Positions 1-7,906 of a stretch of DNA of 64,000 bases are shown in pieces; positions within the stretch are counted from its first letter, which is position 1; every line of letters begins with the position of its first letter. Both the position numbers and the translations under genes were made by a program. The notes below the pieces were generated by a model. That model was not told the origin of the DNA, ran no database searches, and was given only the letters and a program-made list of their open reading frames with translations. Origin of the DNA: Myxococcus flavus (GTDB lineage: Bacteria; Myxococcota; Myxococcia; Myxococcales; Myxococcaceae); assembly GCF_050038885.1 (NCBI RefSeq), contig NZ_CP143624.1, positions 744,001 through 808,000 of the forward strand. Reading direction: 5' to 3'.

Positions 1-2
1 GG

Positions 3-644
3 CAGAAGCAGGGCCCCGCACACCGGATGCTCGGCCAGTTCCCCCTCCCGTCCCTGGCGGGAGGCCGCGTGGTGCGGTGGCGGATTCCGCTCGAACTTCC
101 GCCGGAGTTCGATGAAGTCCATTTCGAGGTGGACTCGGAACTCCACCCCAAGGCCGAACGTGTGCGGCCCGCGTGGAAGCTCTTCGACACCCTGGAGATG
201 CCCAAGGAGAGCGACATGAAGCCCATGTCGAGCGAGGTCTCGATGGGAATCGACGTGGGCGACTCACTGGTCAACTCCGTGCTGTCCGGAGGCCTGAGCG
301 TCTCCTTCTTCGTGGGAATGGGCACCCAGACCTCCCCGGGGCTCGACCGGGCCCTGACCGTGAAGCGCCACGCGGCGGCCACGCTTCCCACGGCGTTCAT
401 TGCCGCCGTGGTCGACGGGCCGCTGGAGCCCCTGCCTGCGCTGCAATGCGAGCTCGTCTGGGAGCCGGGAATGCCCCTCCCCGCCGCCAGCGCAGCGCCC
501 AGTTGGGGGACGGCGCCCACACCTGCCCGGGCCGTGCCCGCTCAGAAGCCTGAGCGGACCTGTTACACATGCGGCTTCGAAGGCCCGCGTGCGGAGTACG
601 AACGCGCCACGCTGTGCCCCCGGTGTGACGCGGCGTGGATGTAG
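3..644 (+). CDS. Zinc-ribbon-ended hypothetical protein, 5' partial
   Basis: The reading frame is open from the left edge of the window, so the true start probably lies upstream; an internal ATG at 27 would give 205 aa. The central part has alternating hydrophobic and charged stretches with no family I recognise. The last 35 residues carry a CxxC...CxxC pair (CYTCGFEG, then CPRCDAAW) of the rubredoxin/zinc-ribbon type, preceded by a Pro/Ala-rich linker. It is probably a cytoplasmic or scaffold protein ending in a structural zinc knuckle. A perfect 10-bp hairpin follows 16 bases after the stop, which supports this as the real 3' end of a transcription unit. No function is proposed. Confidence 0.6.
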   Translation, partial: QKQGPAHRMLGQFPLPSLAGGRVVRWRIPLELPPEFDEVHFEVDSELHPKAERVRPAWKLFDTLEMPKESDMKPMSSEVSMGIDVGDSLVNSVLSGGLSVSFFVGMGTQTSPGLDRALTVKRHAAATLPTAFIAAVVDGPLEPLPALQCELVWEPGMPLPAASAAPSWGTAPTPARAVPAQKPERTCYTCGFEGPRAEYERATLCPRCDAAWM

Positions 645-660
645 ACACGTCCCGCCGAAG

Positions 661-683
661 CACCGCACCTCCCAGGTGCGGTG
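661..683 (+). terminator. Hairpin terminator after the zinc-ribbon gene
   Basis: A perfect 10-bp inverted repeat (CACCGCACCT / AGGTGCGGTG) with a 3-nt CCC loop lies 16 bases downstream of the stop codon. There is no T tract. GC-rich stem-only terminators of this kind are used here after several other genes. Confidence 0.65.
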
Positions 684-1069
684 TGAAACGCAATTCATGT
701 CGGAATTGTGTCAGGCCGTGCTGCGCCCGTAGGTACACGCCAGTCCAGGCCGCCTGCCCTGGTGGGACGAATCAGGCCATCGATGTGCGGGCAATGGACG
801 CGCGCTGGATTCGCCTCACCTTCGCCGCGTCGGGCTTCTGAAGGTGAGCCAGAGGCTTCCGTGGCGGACGTCGTAAAGCCCATTCCACAGCACGCGGTGT
901 TCCGGAGCCGTGCGCATCCAATGGCTGAGAAACTGAAGGAGCGCGAACGAAGCTCTCCTGGGGAAACGGCGTTCGCTGTTTTTCAATGCCTATCTCGAAG
1001 AAACGACGCCGTGACGCGAATGGTCGGTTCCTCTCGCTTCTCCGTGAAGAACCCGTGACAATCCGCGAA
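684..1069. other. Gene-free intergenic region
   Basis: No convincing coding sequence is seen; open frames here have mixed codon use and no recognisable domain. Two small inverted repeats are present: CAATTC/GAATTG at 691-708 and CTCACCTT/AAGGTGAG at 815-848. The promoter of the downstream lipoprotein gene presumably lies in the right half, which is slightly more AT-rich around 978-990, but I cannot assign -35/-10 elements. Confidence 0.5.
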
Positions 1070-2002
1070 ATGAACCTGCGACGCTCGATTCTCTCCATGT
1101 TGGTTGTCTCTCTCTCGGTCGTTCCCCCACTTGCTGGCTGTGGTTCCGACGATGACGATCCGAAGCCGGATGCGGGCCTCCAGTCGGACGCAGGCACCGA
1201 GCCCGACGCTGGCACTGAGCCGGACTCTGGCACTGAGCCCGACGCAGGCACCGAGCCGGACTCTGGCACTGAGCCCGACGCAGGCTCGGAGCCGGACTCT
1301 GGCACTGAGCCCGACGCAGGAACCGAGCCGGACGCAGGAACCGAGCCGGACGCAGGAACCGAGCCGGACGCAGGAACCGAACCGGACGCAGGCACCGAGC
1401 CCGATGCAGGTACCGAGCCCGACGCTGGCACCGAGCCGGACGCAGGCACCGAGCCCGACGCAGGCACTGAGCCGGACGCAGGGACGGAACCCGACCCATT
1501 CACCACCTGCGAGGGCGCGTGCCAGGAGACCGCCGTCACGATTCAGATGGACGGGAACCAGCGCGTCTTGACCAGCGCCTACTTCGGCTACGAGGAGCCG
1601 GAGAACCCCGGGGACCCGTGGGAGCTGTGGATCGAGCTCAACAACGGCGCACCGGGTGAGTGCCCTTCCGAGGATTCGCCCGTCCCGCCACAACTCGTCA
1701 ACGTCCACGCGGTGAATGTGCCCGTGGACGCGACGCCCCAGGTGGGCTCAACGGAGGGCGGGCCGACAGCGACGCTGGTCGACCTCGGGCGCGAGCTCAC
1801 CATGGCCTACGTCCTCCACAGCACGAGCCTCACCTTCACGCCCACGGCGGCATCGCTCTGCCCCACCTGTGTCCTGGACGGAGCCCCTCCCGCGTCGCAC
1901 TTCGTGGCCTTCGACGTGAACGGCACCTACGAGAACGGCACCCTCACCGGGCACGGGTACGCCACCTACTGCCCCTCACTCGACTTCTTCCGGGAGAGGT
2001 GA
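1070..2002 (+). CDS. Lipoprotein with EPDAGT tandem-repeat stalk
   Basis: A 310-residue predicted lipoprotein. Residues 1-20 are a signal peptide ending in the lipobox LAGC, followed by an acidic GSDDDD segment that fits outer-membrane sorting. About 17 hexapeptide repeats of consensus EPD(A/S)G(T/S) then form a roughly 100-residue acidic, flexible stalk. The C-terminal 165 residues hold the folded domain, with several Cys (CEGAC, CPTC) suggesting disulfides outside the cytoplasm. I do not recognise that domain. The start at 1070 gives a clean signal peptide; an in-frame ATG at 986 and a GTG at 1055 would add residues before it. Stalk-plus-head lipoproteins of this design are common in myxobacterial outer membranes; a surface role is inferred. 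Confidence 0.75.
   Translation: MNLRRSILSMLVVSLSVVPPLAGCGSDDDDPKPDAGLQSDAGTEPDAGTEPDSGTEPDAGTEPDSGTEPDAGSEPDSGTEPDAGTEPDAGTEPDAGTEPDAGTEPDAGTEPDAGTEPDAGTEPDAGTEPDAGTEPDAGTEPDPFTTCEGACQETAVTIQMDGNQRVLTSAYFGYEEPENPGDPWELWIELNNGAPGECPSEDSPVPPQLVNVHAVNVPVDATPQVGSTEGGPTATLVDLGRELTMAYVLHSTSLTFTPTAASLCPTCVLDGAPPASHFVAFDVNGTYENGTLTGHGYATYCPSLDFFRER
1193..1497 (+). repeat. In-frame 18-bp tandem repeat (EPDAGT)
   Basis: About 17 near-identical 18-bp units of the type GAGCCGGACGCAGGCACC, differing mainly at third positions (GCA/GCT, ACC/ACT) and in A/S swaps. All units keep the reading frame. Runs of identical units near 1318-1385 suggest recent unequal exchange, so copy number may vary between strains. 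Confidence 0.9.
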
Positions 2003-2077
2003 CCGCGGTCCGGTTTGCCTGATGGTGAGTCGGACCTGCCGGGCCTCCGTCAAGGGGGCCCGGCCTGCTGTCACGCG

Positions 2078-2521
2078 TCAGAGCCACCGTCGGGTGCGCC
2101 GCGCATATTGCAGGTATGCTTCGCCAAACCGGGCGCGCATCATGTCTTCCTCGAACGCAATGTACCAGCGATCGGAAATGACGAGATAGGCCGCCACACA
2201 GAGCATCGCAGGCCCTGAGCCAAGAAAGACGGCGAGGCCCGCGAGTGCCACGGAGAAGCCCAGGTACATAGGGTTGCGCGTGAAGCGGAACAGTCCGTCC
2301 GTGACCAGACGGTCCGGCTGGCGGAAGGTGTAGATATTGGTGCGAACCCGCGCGAACTGGGCCCGAGCCGCAATGGTGACGACAAGGCCCAGCAGAATCA
2401 GCAGCAAACCCAGCCACTGGAACGCGGGAGGCACCAGCTCCGGGCCGGGAAGAAATCTGTCGAAGCCCACCATCAATGCGGCCAGGATGAGCGCGAGACG
2501 CGGAGGAAGGAGTCTTTGCAT
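2078..2521 (-). CDS. Isoprenylcysteine methyltransferase-like membrane protein
   Basis: A 147-residue integral membrane protein of the ICMT/PEMT superfamily, small phospholipid- or isoprenylcysteine-type methyltransferases. Hydrophobic helices lie near residues 6-22, 32-52 and 80-115. The family signature is the segment reading LFRFTRNPMYLG followed, after further membrane helices, by an acidic EEDMMRARFGEAYLQY tail; the RNPMY motif and the terminal E..Y..Y residues fit the SAM-binding region. The substrate is unknown. The start chosen (ATG, 2521-2519) has a weak GAGG upstream and shares two bases with the start codon of the divergent TetR gene, suggesting joint regulation. Confidence 0.8.
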   Translation of the reverse strand: MQRLLPPRLALILAALMVGFDRFLPGPELVPPAFQWLGLLLILLGLVVTIAARAQFARVRTNIYTFRQPDRLVTDGLFRFTRNPMYLGFSVALAGLAVFLGSGPAMLCVAAYLVISDRWYIAFEEDMMRARFGEAYLQYARRTRRWL

Positions 2522-3191
2522 GCCTCGCAATGTAGAAACCGCGACTGCCGCACGAAACTCGCGTTCGAGGCGCTCCGGGAGGAGCCCCGAGCCCCCTCGG
2601 AAAGAGCCTCGCCAGGGACGCTCGATGCACATGGTCGACACCATCCTGGAGGCAGCGGCTCGCGTTTTCGACCGGCATGGCTATGAGGGCGCCAACACCA
2701 ACCGAGTCGCGGAGCGAGCCGGCGTCAGTGTGGGGTCCGTCTACCAGTACTTCCCAAACAAGAACGCTCTCCTGACCGCGCTGCATGAACGGCACTACCT
2801 GCAAATGCAGGCCGTCGTGGACCGTGCGCTGGATGCGGCGCAAGGCCGGACGCTGCGCGAGGCCATCGAAGACATCGTGACGGCGGCGCTTGCGCTTCAC
2901 CGGGCCGAGCCTCGCCTGCAGCGAATCCTTCATGTGGAGTACCCGTACTTCGAGAAGCCCGCTGGCGCGAGCCGCTCAGCGCGGCGCCTGTTCGAGCGCT
3001 CCAAGGCCCTGCTCGAGGCACACCGCGCGCAACTGGGCCGTGACGACCTTGAGCTCGCGACCCACATGGTGCTGCGAATGGTCGAATCGTTGGTGCACGC
3101 GGCGGTGCTGGACCCTCCCGTCGCGGACGCAGGGGCGCTCGAGGCAGCCATCGCCGACGCCGTGGAGGGCTATCTGAAGCTCCGACGCTGA
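2520..3191 (+). CDS. TetR/AcrR family transcriptional regulator
   Basis: A 223-residue one-component repressor. After a basic, Pro/Arg-rich arm (residues 1-36), the TetR_N domain begins with a helix containing ILEAAARVFDRHGYEG, and the recognition HTH contains VAERAGVSVGSVYQYFPNK. The C-terminal half is all-helical and divergent, as expected for the ligand-binding/dimer domain. The ATG at 2520 follows a strong GGAGGAAGGAG; the later ATG at 2625 would cut off the conserved basic arm before helix 1. Its divergent, overlapping start with the methyltransferase-like membrane protein suggests that gene is its target, and probably itself. The effector is unknown. Confidence 0.88.
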   Translation: MPRNVETATAARNSRSRRSGRSPEPPRKEPRQGRSMHMVDTILEAAARVFDRHGYEGANTNRVAERAGVSVGSVYQYFPNKNALLTALHERHYLQMQAVVDRALDAAQGRTLREAIEDIVTAALALHRAEPRLQRILHVEYPYFEKPAGASRSARRLFERSKALLEAHRAQLGRDDLELATHMVLRMVESLVHAAVLDPPVADAGALEAAIADAVEGYLKLRR

Positions 3192-3315
3192 GCCACACGA
3201 TGCTGGCTCATGGAACTCAATTAGTTCACCGTGCCTGCAACCCCATGGACGGCTATCCAACGCGCAACTCAATAACTAGAGTACTCAACTCCCCACTGGT
3301 TGGAGCGGAGTTGCC

Positions 3316-4068
3316 ATGCCGACATTGCAACGCATGTTGTTGGGTTGGGTCCTGCTCTTCGCGCAGGGCGCATGGGCCGCGCAGGGGCAGATTCTGGCGC
3401 GCCCCAGGACGACGGTGCCGGGCATCAACTACGGCTACTGGGAGTACCTGCCGCAGGATTACGACGACCATTCCGAGGCGAGCTATCCGCTGGTGATCTT
3501 CCTGGGCGGGCTGGGACAGGAGGGGGATGGCACGGCCTCGGCAACGGGCCTGGAGAAGCTGATGGGCGTCACGGCACCGCCCCGGCTCATCCGGGACGGA
3601 CGGCACTTCCCCTTCATCCTCATCTCGCCGCAGCGGTTCAATGCCTGGTGGGGCAGTGGGGAGATCGACGCCATCATCGAGTTCGCCAAGAGCCGCTATC
3701 GCGTCGACGCGAACCGCATCTACCTGACGGGGCTCTCGGCAGGAGCCAACGTCGCCTGGACGTACGCGGTGAACCATCCGCACAAGGTCGCGGCCATCGT
3801 CCCCATCGCGGGGAATGGCAATGCGCTCCCCATCTGCAACATGTGGAACGTCCCTGTGTGGGCATTCCATGGCACGGCGGATACGACGGTGTCTCCGTAT
3901 GGCTCCATCGAGCCGGTCAACAAGCTGAACACCGTCTGCAATCCGGCGGCGAGCCCACCGGCGCAGCTCACGCTGTATCCGGGCGTGGGGCATGACTCCT
4001 GGTCCCGGACCTACAGTGGCTCCGCGGGCCATGACATCTACACGTGGATGCTGAGCCACTCGCTCTGA
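3316..4068 (+). CDS. Secreted alpha/beta-hydrolase (PHB depolymerase/LpqC-type esterase)
   Basis: A 250-residue exported hydrolase with a Sec signal peptide (about residues 1-22, AWA-AQ cleavage). The alpha/beta-hydrolase core has the nucleophile elbow GLSAG (Ser141), the acid in HGTAD (Asp189) and the catalytic His in GVGHDSW (His226), the LpqC/polyhydroxybutyrate-depolymerase-like arrangement. Cys174 and Cys208 could form a disulfide. The likely role is extracellular ester hydrolysis (feruloyl, acetyl-xylan or polyester), fitting a predatory or saprophytic life style. The 124 bases upstream are unusually AT-rich for this genome and should contain the promoter. The family is clear; substrate specificity cannot be read from sequence. 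Confidence 0.87.
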   Translation: MPTLQRMLLGWVLLFAQGAWAAQGQILARPRTTVPGINYGYWEYLPQDYDDHSEASYPLVIFLGGLGQEGDGTASATGLEKLMGVTAPPRLIRDGRHFPFILISPQRFNAWWGSGEIDAIIEFAKSRYRVDANRIYLTGLSAGANVAWTYAVNHPHKVAAIVPIAGNGNALPICNMWNVPVWAFHGTADTTVSPYGSIEPVNKLNTVCNPAASPPAQLTLYPGVGHDSWSRTYSGSAGHDIYTWMLSHSL

Positions 4069-4181
4069 CGTTTCGTCAGGGAATCTGGGCCTCGGGCGAC
4101 TCCTGCGTGGACGCAGTTCCACGCTGAAGCTGCCAGTGTCCGTGACCGAGGTCCTCCCGTAGCGCCTCCATCTCCCTCGGC

Positions 4182-6089
4182 ATGTCGCCCGAGGTGCCCG
4201 TTGACCTGACGCTGGAAACGGGCGAGTGCTCGCCCCGTATGAGTCACCCCGACACCGGCATCCCGGCACCGAAGGCACCCTCGGAGCGCCCTGGCCCGGT
4301 CGCGCTCGTCGCATCGTCTCCCGTTGCGCCGGTCAGGCCCTGGTGGAAGACGCCGCGCACCGCGGACCTGGCTGCCGGCGTCGGCGCCAGCGCGCTCTTC
4401 GTCGGCGCCTGGTTGCTCATCAATGGGTATCAGTTCGGGACGATGGACCACGCCATCCACCTGCCCTACGTCCTGCGGGCGCAGGCGCCGGACTTCCTTC
4501 AGGGAGACCCGCTCGTCGAGGCAGGCAGCCACCACCCCTCGCTGCTGTGGGCGGGGCTCGCGTGGGTGACGAAGTGGCTGCCGCTCGAGCCGCTGTACTT
4601 CGTCCTGCACCTCGCCTCGGTGCTGGGACTCTTCTGGGGTACGGCGTGCCTGGCGCGGGCCCTCTACCCTGGGAGGCTGGGCCGGTGGGCTGCCGCGCTC
4701 GCTCCGGCGGTCATGGTGGTGCCGAAGCTGACGCTCACGTGGATTCCCACCTTCGATAATCATCTGCTCAACCGGACCCTCGCGCTCGGGCCTGAGCTCG
4801 TGGCCCTGGCGCTGGCCGCATCGGGCCGCTTCCCGGCGGCCTTCCTGCTGACCGGAGCCGTGTTCATCCTGCACCCCACGACGGCCAGCCATACCGCGTT
4901 GCTCATCTGGTTCGCCGCGCTCGTCGACCGCCGCCACCACCGGGCCCTGCTCACCGGCCCGCTGTGCTTCCTGCTCAGCGCGTCACCGCTGCTCGTGCAG
5001 ATGCTCCTGCGGGGCAGCCATGGCGGGGTGCCCTTTCCCGCGCCGGAAGACTGGATGCACCTCAACCGGCTCCAGCTCTTCTTCCACCACTTCCCGTCGA
5101 CCTGGATGTTCGCGGACCACTGGGAGCGGTTGGCGCCGCTCATGTTCATCCTGGGCGCGTGGCATGCCCGGGCGCTGCCACGGGCGGCGGCCGGCTTCCT
5201 CCTGGGCACGCTCATCGCCTGCGTGGCGGGCTGGGTGGGCCTGGAGTGGCTGCGGCATCCCGCCGCGCTGCACCTTCACCTGCAGCAGGCCTCCCGGCTG
5301 ATGAACTTCGTGGTGGCCATCTGCGGCGCGGCGTGGGTGGCGAAGACGTGGACCTGGCCGCTGCGCCGGCCACCCTTCGCGGCGCTGGCGCTGCTCTCCT
5401 ACGTGCTGGACTTCAACCTCCCCATCATCGTCCTGGGCCTGCTCGACGTGGCGCTCGGGCGCCGACAGGAGCGCGACGTCGCCAGCCCATCCCGATGGGC
5501 CCCCTCGGCGGCGGTGCTCGGCATCGTGGCCAGCGTGTGGGTCGCAGCGCAGGTGCTCGGGCTGTCCGTGCCGCCGGTACAGCTCCGCTTCGACACGCTG
5601 CCAGGGAGCCGGGTCATGGCCTGGTCCCGCGAACACCTGCCGGAGGATGCCGTGGTGGCCATTCCTCCGTACTTCACGCATGCCCTGATTTCCTACCGCT
5701 ACGGCGCCCGGCGCCAGGTGCTTGGCACCTACAAGGACGGCTCCGAGGTCAGCTTCAGCATGACGTTCCTCCGCCAGTGGCAAGAGCGCATGGAGGCGCT
5801 CTGTGGCTGCCAGCCATTCGACGTGGCTCCGGGCACGCCCGAGCTCCTGGCCTGGTTCTCCAGTCAGGAAGCCGTCCTTTCGGGCTACCGGACCGCGGAT
5901 GCCGCCCGCTTCCGCGAGCTGGCCCGCCGCTTCGGCGCCACCCATGCGGTGGTGGAGCGCTCACCGCAGCATGAGGGGCACCGCCCGCCACCCTCGGGGT
6001 TGGAGCAGGTCGCGGTGGTACAGCCAGCGCTGCCGCTGCTGTATCAAGACGATGAGTTCTCGGTGTACCGGATTGCCCCCGCGCCCTGA
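4182..6089 (+). CDS. Multi-pass membrane protein, GT-C/DUF6798-like
   Basis: A 635-residue polytopic membrane protein with about ten hydrophobic helices from residue 65 to 460, then a soluble periplasmic C-terminal domain of about 170 residues beginning around the segment MAWSREHLPEDAVVAIPP. The first loop after TM1 contains the acidic-aromatic motif MDHAIHLPY, and a second His-rich patch (HHPS) follows; both resemble metal/sugar-phosphate binding loops of GT-C polyprenyl-phosphate glycosyltransferases. The C-terminal soluble part resembles the ArnT/YfhO type. Function is unassigned; lipid-linked sugar transfer is inference. A second start at 4239 (MSHPDTG) is equally plausible because neither has a strong ribosome site. 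Confidence 0.7.
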   Translation: MSPEVPVDLTLETGECSPRMSHPDTGIPAPKAPSERPGPVALVASSPVAPVRPWWKTPRTADLAAGVGASALFVGAWLLINGYQFGTMDHAIHLPYVLRAQAPDFLQGDPLVEAGSHHPSLLWAGLAWVTKWLPLEPLYFVLHLASVLGLFWGTACLARALYPGRLGRWAAALAPAVMVVPKLTLTWIPTFDNHLLNRTLALGPELVALALAASGRFPAAFLLTGAVFILHPTTASHTALLIWFAALVDRRHHRALLTGPLCFLLSASPLLVQMLLRGSHGGVPFPAPEDWMHLNRLQLFFHHFPSTWMFADHWERLAPLMFILGAWHARALPRAAAGFLLGTLIACVAGWVGLEWLRHPAALHLHLQQASRLMNFVVAICGAAWVAKTWTWPLRRPPFAALALLSYVLDFNLPIIVLGLLDVALGRRQERDVASPSRWAPSAAVLGIVASVWVAAQVLGLSVPPVQLRFDTLPGSRVMAWSREHLPEDAVVAIPPYFTHALISYRYGARRQVLGTYKDGSEVSFSMTFLRQWQERMEALCGCQPFDVAPGTPELLAWFSSQEAVLSGYRTADAARFRELARRFGATHAVVERSPQHEGHRPPPSGLEQVAVVQPALPLLYQDDEFSVYRIAPAP

Positions 6090-6187
6090 GTGAGCGCGGG
6101 GAGGCGGCGCCCCCCAAGCGGAGACAGCCCCCGACAGCGGGCGTCAGCGCCGCGCGAGCCGTGCGAGGCGAGCGCAGCCCTGGGCCG

Positions 6188-6634
6188 TTACAGCAGGGCG
6201 CGCAGGCCGGCCCGGAGCGCGTCGACATCAATCTGTTCCAGCAGCCGCTCGGTCTCCGCGTTCATGCGCTCCCAGAGGGGCACCGCGGACTGAAGGAGCT
6301 GGAGTCCCGCGTCCGTCAGTATCAGCAGCTTCCCGCGGCGGTCGGCCGGGTCGACCGCGGTCTTCACCAGCCCGCGCCTTTCGAGCGGCTTCAGGTTGGC
6401 GGTGACGGTGGTCCGGTCCATCGCCAGGAGCTCCGCGACTGGCCCGATGGACGGAGGCTGGGGGCGATTGAGCGACATCAGCAGCGAGAACTGTCCGTGC
6501 GTGAGGCCCACGGGGCGCAGAGCGTCATCGAAGCGTCGCGCCAGCGCGCGGGAGGCCTGCTGGACCACCAGGCACAGGCAGTGGTCTCGGACGTGAAGCG
6601 TCGTGGCGAATGGAACGGGCCGGGACATTGACAT
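6188..6634 (-). CDS. MarR family transcriptional regulator
   Basis: A 148-residue winged-HTH regulator. The recognition region reads VAELLAMDRTTVTANLKPLERRGLV and is followed by the wing with the conserved DPADRRGK motif; helices at both ends form the dimer interface. Cys19 and Cys21 near the N-terminus (HCLC) could sense oxidants or electrophiles, as in some MarR proteins, but this is inference. It is transcribed divergently from the DUF1428/VOC pair, with only 57 bases between starts, and a 12-bp perfect palindrome lies in that gap. Autoregulation plus repression of the neighbours is the standard MarR arrangement. Confidence 0.9.
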   Translation of the reverse strand: MSMSRPVPFATTLHVRDHCLCLVVQQASRALARRFDDALRPVGLTHGQFSLLMSLNRPQPPSIGPVAELLAMDRTTVTANLKPLERRGLVKTAVDPADRRGKLLILTDAGLQLLQSAVPLWERMNAETERLLEQIDVDALRAGLRALL

Positions 6635-6666
6635 GGCTCAATATGTTGATATCAACCTTTCGTCAA
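6628..6666. promoter_or_regulatory. Divergent promoter region with MarR operator
   Basis: A perfect 12-bp palindrome GTTGATATCAAC lies at 6645-6656. On the plus strand TTGACA (6628-6633) and TATCAA (6650-6655) are spaced 16 bases, so the palindrome overlaps the -10 of the DUF1428 promoter. On the minus strand TTGACG (6666-6661) could serve as the marR -35, which puts the same palindrome between its -35 and -10. One bound dimer could therefore block both promoters. The palindrome is seen directly; the promoter calls are inferred. Confidence 0.65.
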
Positions 6667-6691
6667 CGCAGAGGTCTTCAGGAGAGATGCC

Positions 6692-7435
6692 ATGCCCTAC
6701 ATCGATGGATTCGTGGCCGCGGTGCCCGCGGCGAACAAGGAGGCCTACCGCCAGTCCGCGCTCGACGCCGCGCCGCTTTACAAGGAGTTCGGTGCGACGC
6801 GCCTCATCGAAAACTGGGGCGATGAGGTCCCGGAAGGCAAGGTCACGGACCTCCGGCGCGCGGTGAAGGCCGAGCCCGGGGAGGTCATCGTCTTCTCCTG
6901 GATTGAATACCCCAGCAAGGCCGTGCGCGACGTGGCGAACGAGAAGGCGATGAACGACCCGCGGATGCAGTCAATGGGCGCGCAGATGCCTTTCGATGGG
7001 AAGCGGATGATCTACGGCGGTTTCGTGCCCAGCCTCCATGGGCGTGGACAGGAATCGACGGGCTATATCGATGGGTCGCTCGTGCCGGTTCCGACCGGGA
7101 ACAAGGACGCCTACCACGCCCTGGCGTCCACGCTCGCGGAGGTGCTGCTGGAGCATGGCGCCCTGCGCGTCGTCGACGCCTGGGGTGACGACGTCCCCGA
7201 CGGCAAAATCACGGACTTCAAGGGCGCGGTGAAGGCCGCCGGAGACGAGCAGGTCGTCTTCGCCTGGATTGAGTGGCCCTCGAAGGCGGCGCGCGACGCG
7301 GGGTGGCAGAAGGCCATGTCCGACCCGCGCATGCACCCGGCCAAGGTTCCCTACGACGAGGGGCGCAGGGCTTTCGGTGGCTTCGTACCGCTCGTGGATG
7401 AGAAGGCCGACAGCGTCACGAGCGCATCGTCATGA
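6692..7435 (+). CDS. Tandem DUF1428 (dimeric alpha/beta barrel) protein
   Basis: A 247-residue protein made of two copies of the roughly 115-residue DUF1428 domain in one chain (residues 1-113 and 121-238). Each copy repeats the same landmarks: MPYIDGFVAAVP/TGYIDGSLVPVP, NKEAY/NKDAY, WGDEVPEGKVTD/WGDDVPDGKITD, FSWIEYPSK/FAWIEWPSK and GGFVP. DUF1428 proteins are normally single-domain and fold like dimeric ferredoxin-like barrels, so this fusion would supply an intramolecular dimer. The family function is unknown. A good ribosome site (AGGAGAG) precedes the ATG. It overlaps the VOC gene by 4 bp and is probably controlled by the divergent MarR regulator. Confidence 0.9.
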   Translation: MPYIDGFVAAVPAANKEAYRQSALDAAPLYKEFGATRLIENWGDEVPEGKVTDLRRAVKAEPGEVIVFSWIEYPSKAVRDVANEKAMNDPRMQSMGAQMPFDGKRMIYGGFVPSLHGRGQESTGYIDGSLVPVPTGNKDAYHALASTLAEVLLEHGALRVVDAWGDDVPDGKITDFKGAVKAAGDEQVVFAWIEWPSKAARDAGWQKAMSDPRMHPAKVPYDEGRRAFGGFVPLVDEKADSVTSASS

Positions 7436-7815
7436 TCGACCACACAGGCATCGGCGTGGCGGACATGGCCCGCTCCGCCGCCTTCTACGATGCCGCGCTG
7501 GGGGCGCTCGGCCTCCGCCGGGCCATGCAGCTTCCCGAAAACGTGGGGACCGACGGCATCGGCTATGGGAGCGACTACCCTGTCTTCTGGATCGACCGTT
7601 ATCACCCGCCTGGCGTGAAGCAGCACACGGCGTTCGCGGCGAAGAGCCGCGCCGAGGTCGATGCTTTCTACGCTGCCGCCTTGAAGGCTGGTGGACGCGA
7701 CAATGGCCCGCCCGGAATCCGTCCGACGTCCGAGGGAAACCCGCCGGGCTACTATGCCGCCTTCGTGCTCGATCCTGACGGCAACAACATCGAGGCGGTC
7801 TTCCGCGAGCGCTGA
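7432..7815 (+). CDS. VOC family (glyoxalase-like) metalloprotein
   Basis: A 127-residue single-domain vicinal oxygen chelate protein. The beta-alpha-beta-beta-beta modules start with MIDHTGIGV and end with DPDGNNIEAVF; the likely metal ligands are His4, His65 and Glu121. The ATGA overlap with the upstream DUF1428 gene indicates translational coupling, so the two products probably act in the same process, perhaps detoxification of a compound sensed by the divergent MarR protein. VOC members include glyoxalase I, extradiol dioxygenases and resistance proteins; which reaction this one performs cannot be told. Confidence 0.88.
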   Translation: MIDHTGIGVADMARSAAFYDAALGALGLRRAMQLPENVGTDGIGYGSDYPVFWIDRYHPPGVKQHTAFAAKSRAEVDAFYAAALKAGGRDNGPPGIRPTSEGNPPGYYAAFVLDPDGNNIEAVFRER

Positions 7816-7906
7816 GCGTGCCGCCCATGCCATGACAGGCCCATCGCCGGTCGCGGCAGCACCCCGCCGTTGCGCGCCATGACAGGCAGCCGCACCTCGA
7901 CCAGAG

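Noticed and set aside
1193..1497. CRISPR-like regular repeat
   Set aside because: The 18-bp units are contiguous, without spacers, and stay in frame within a lipoprotein gene.
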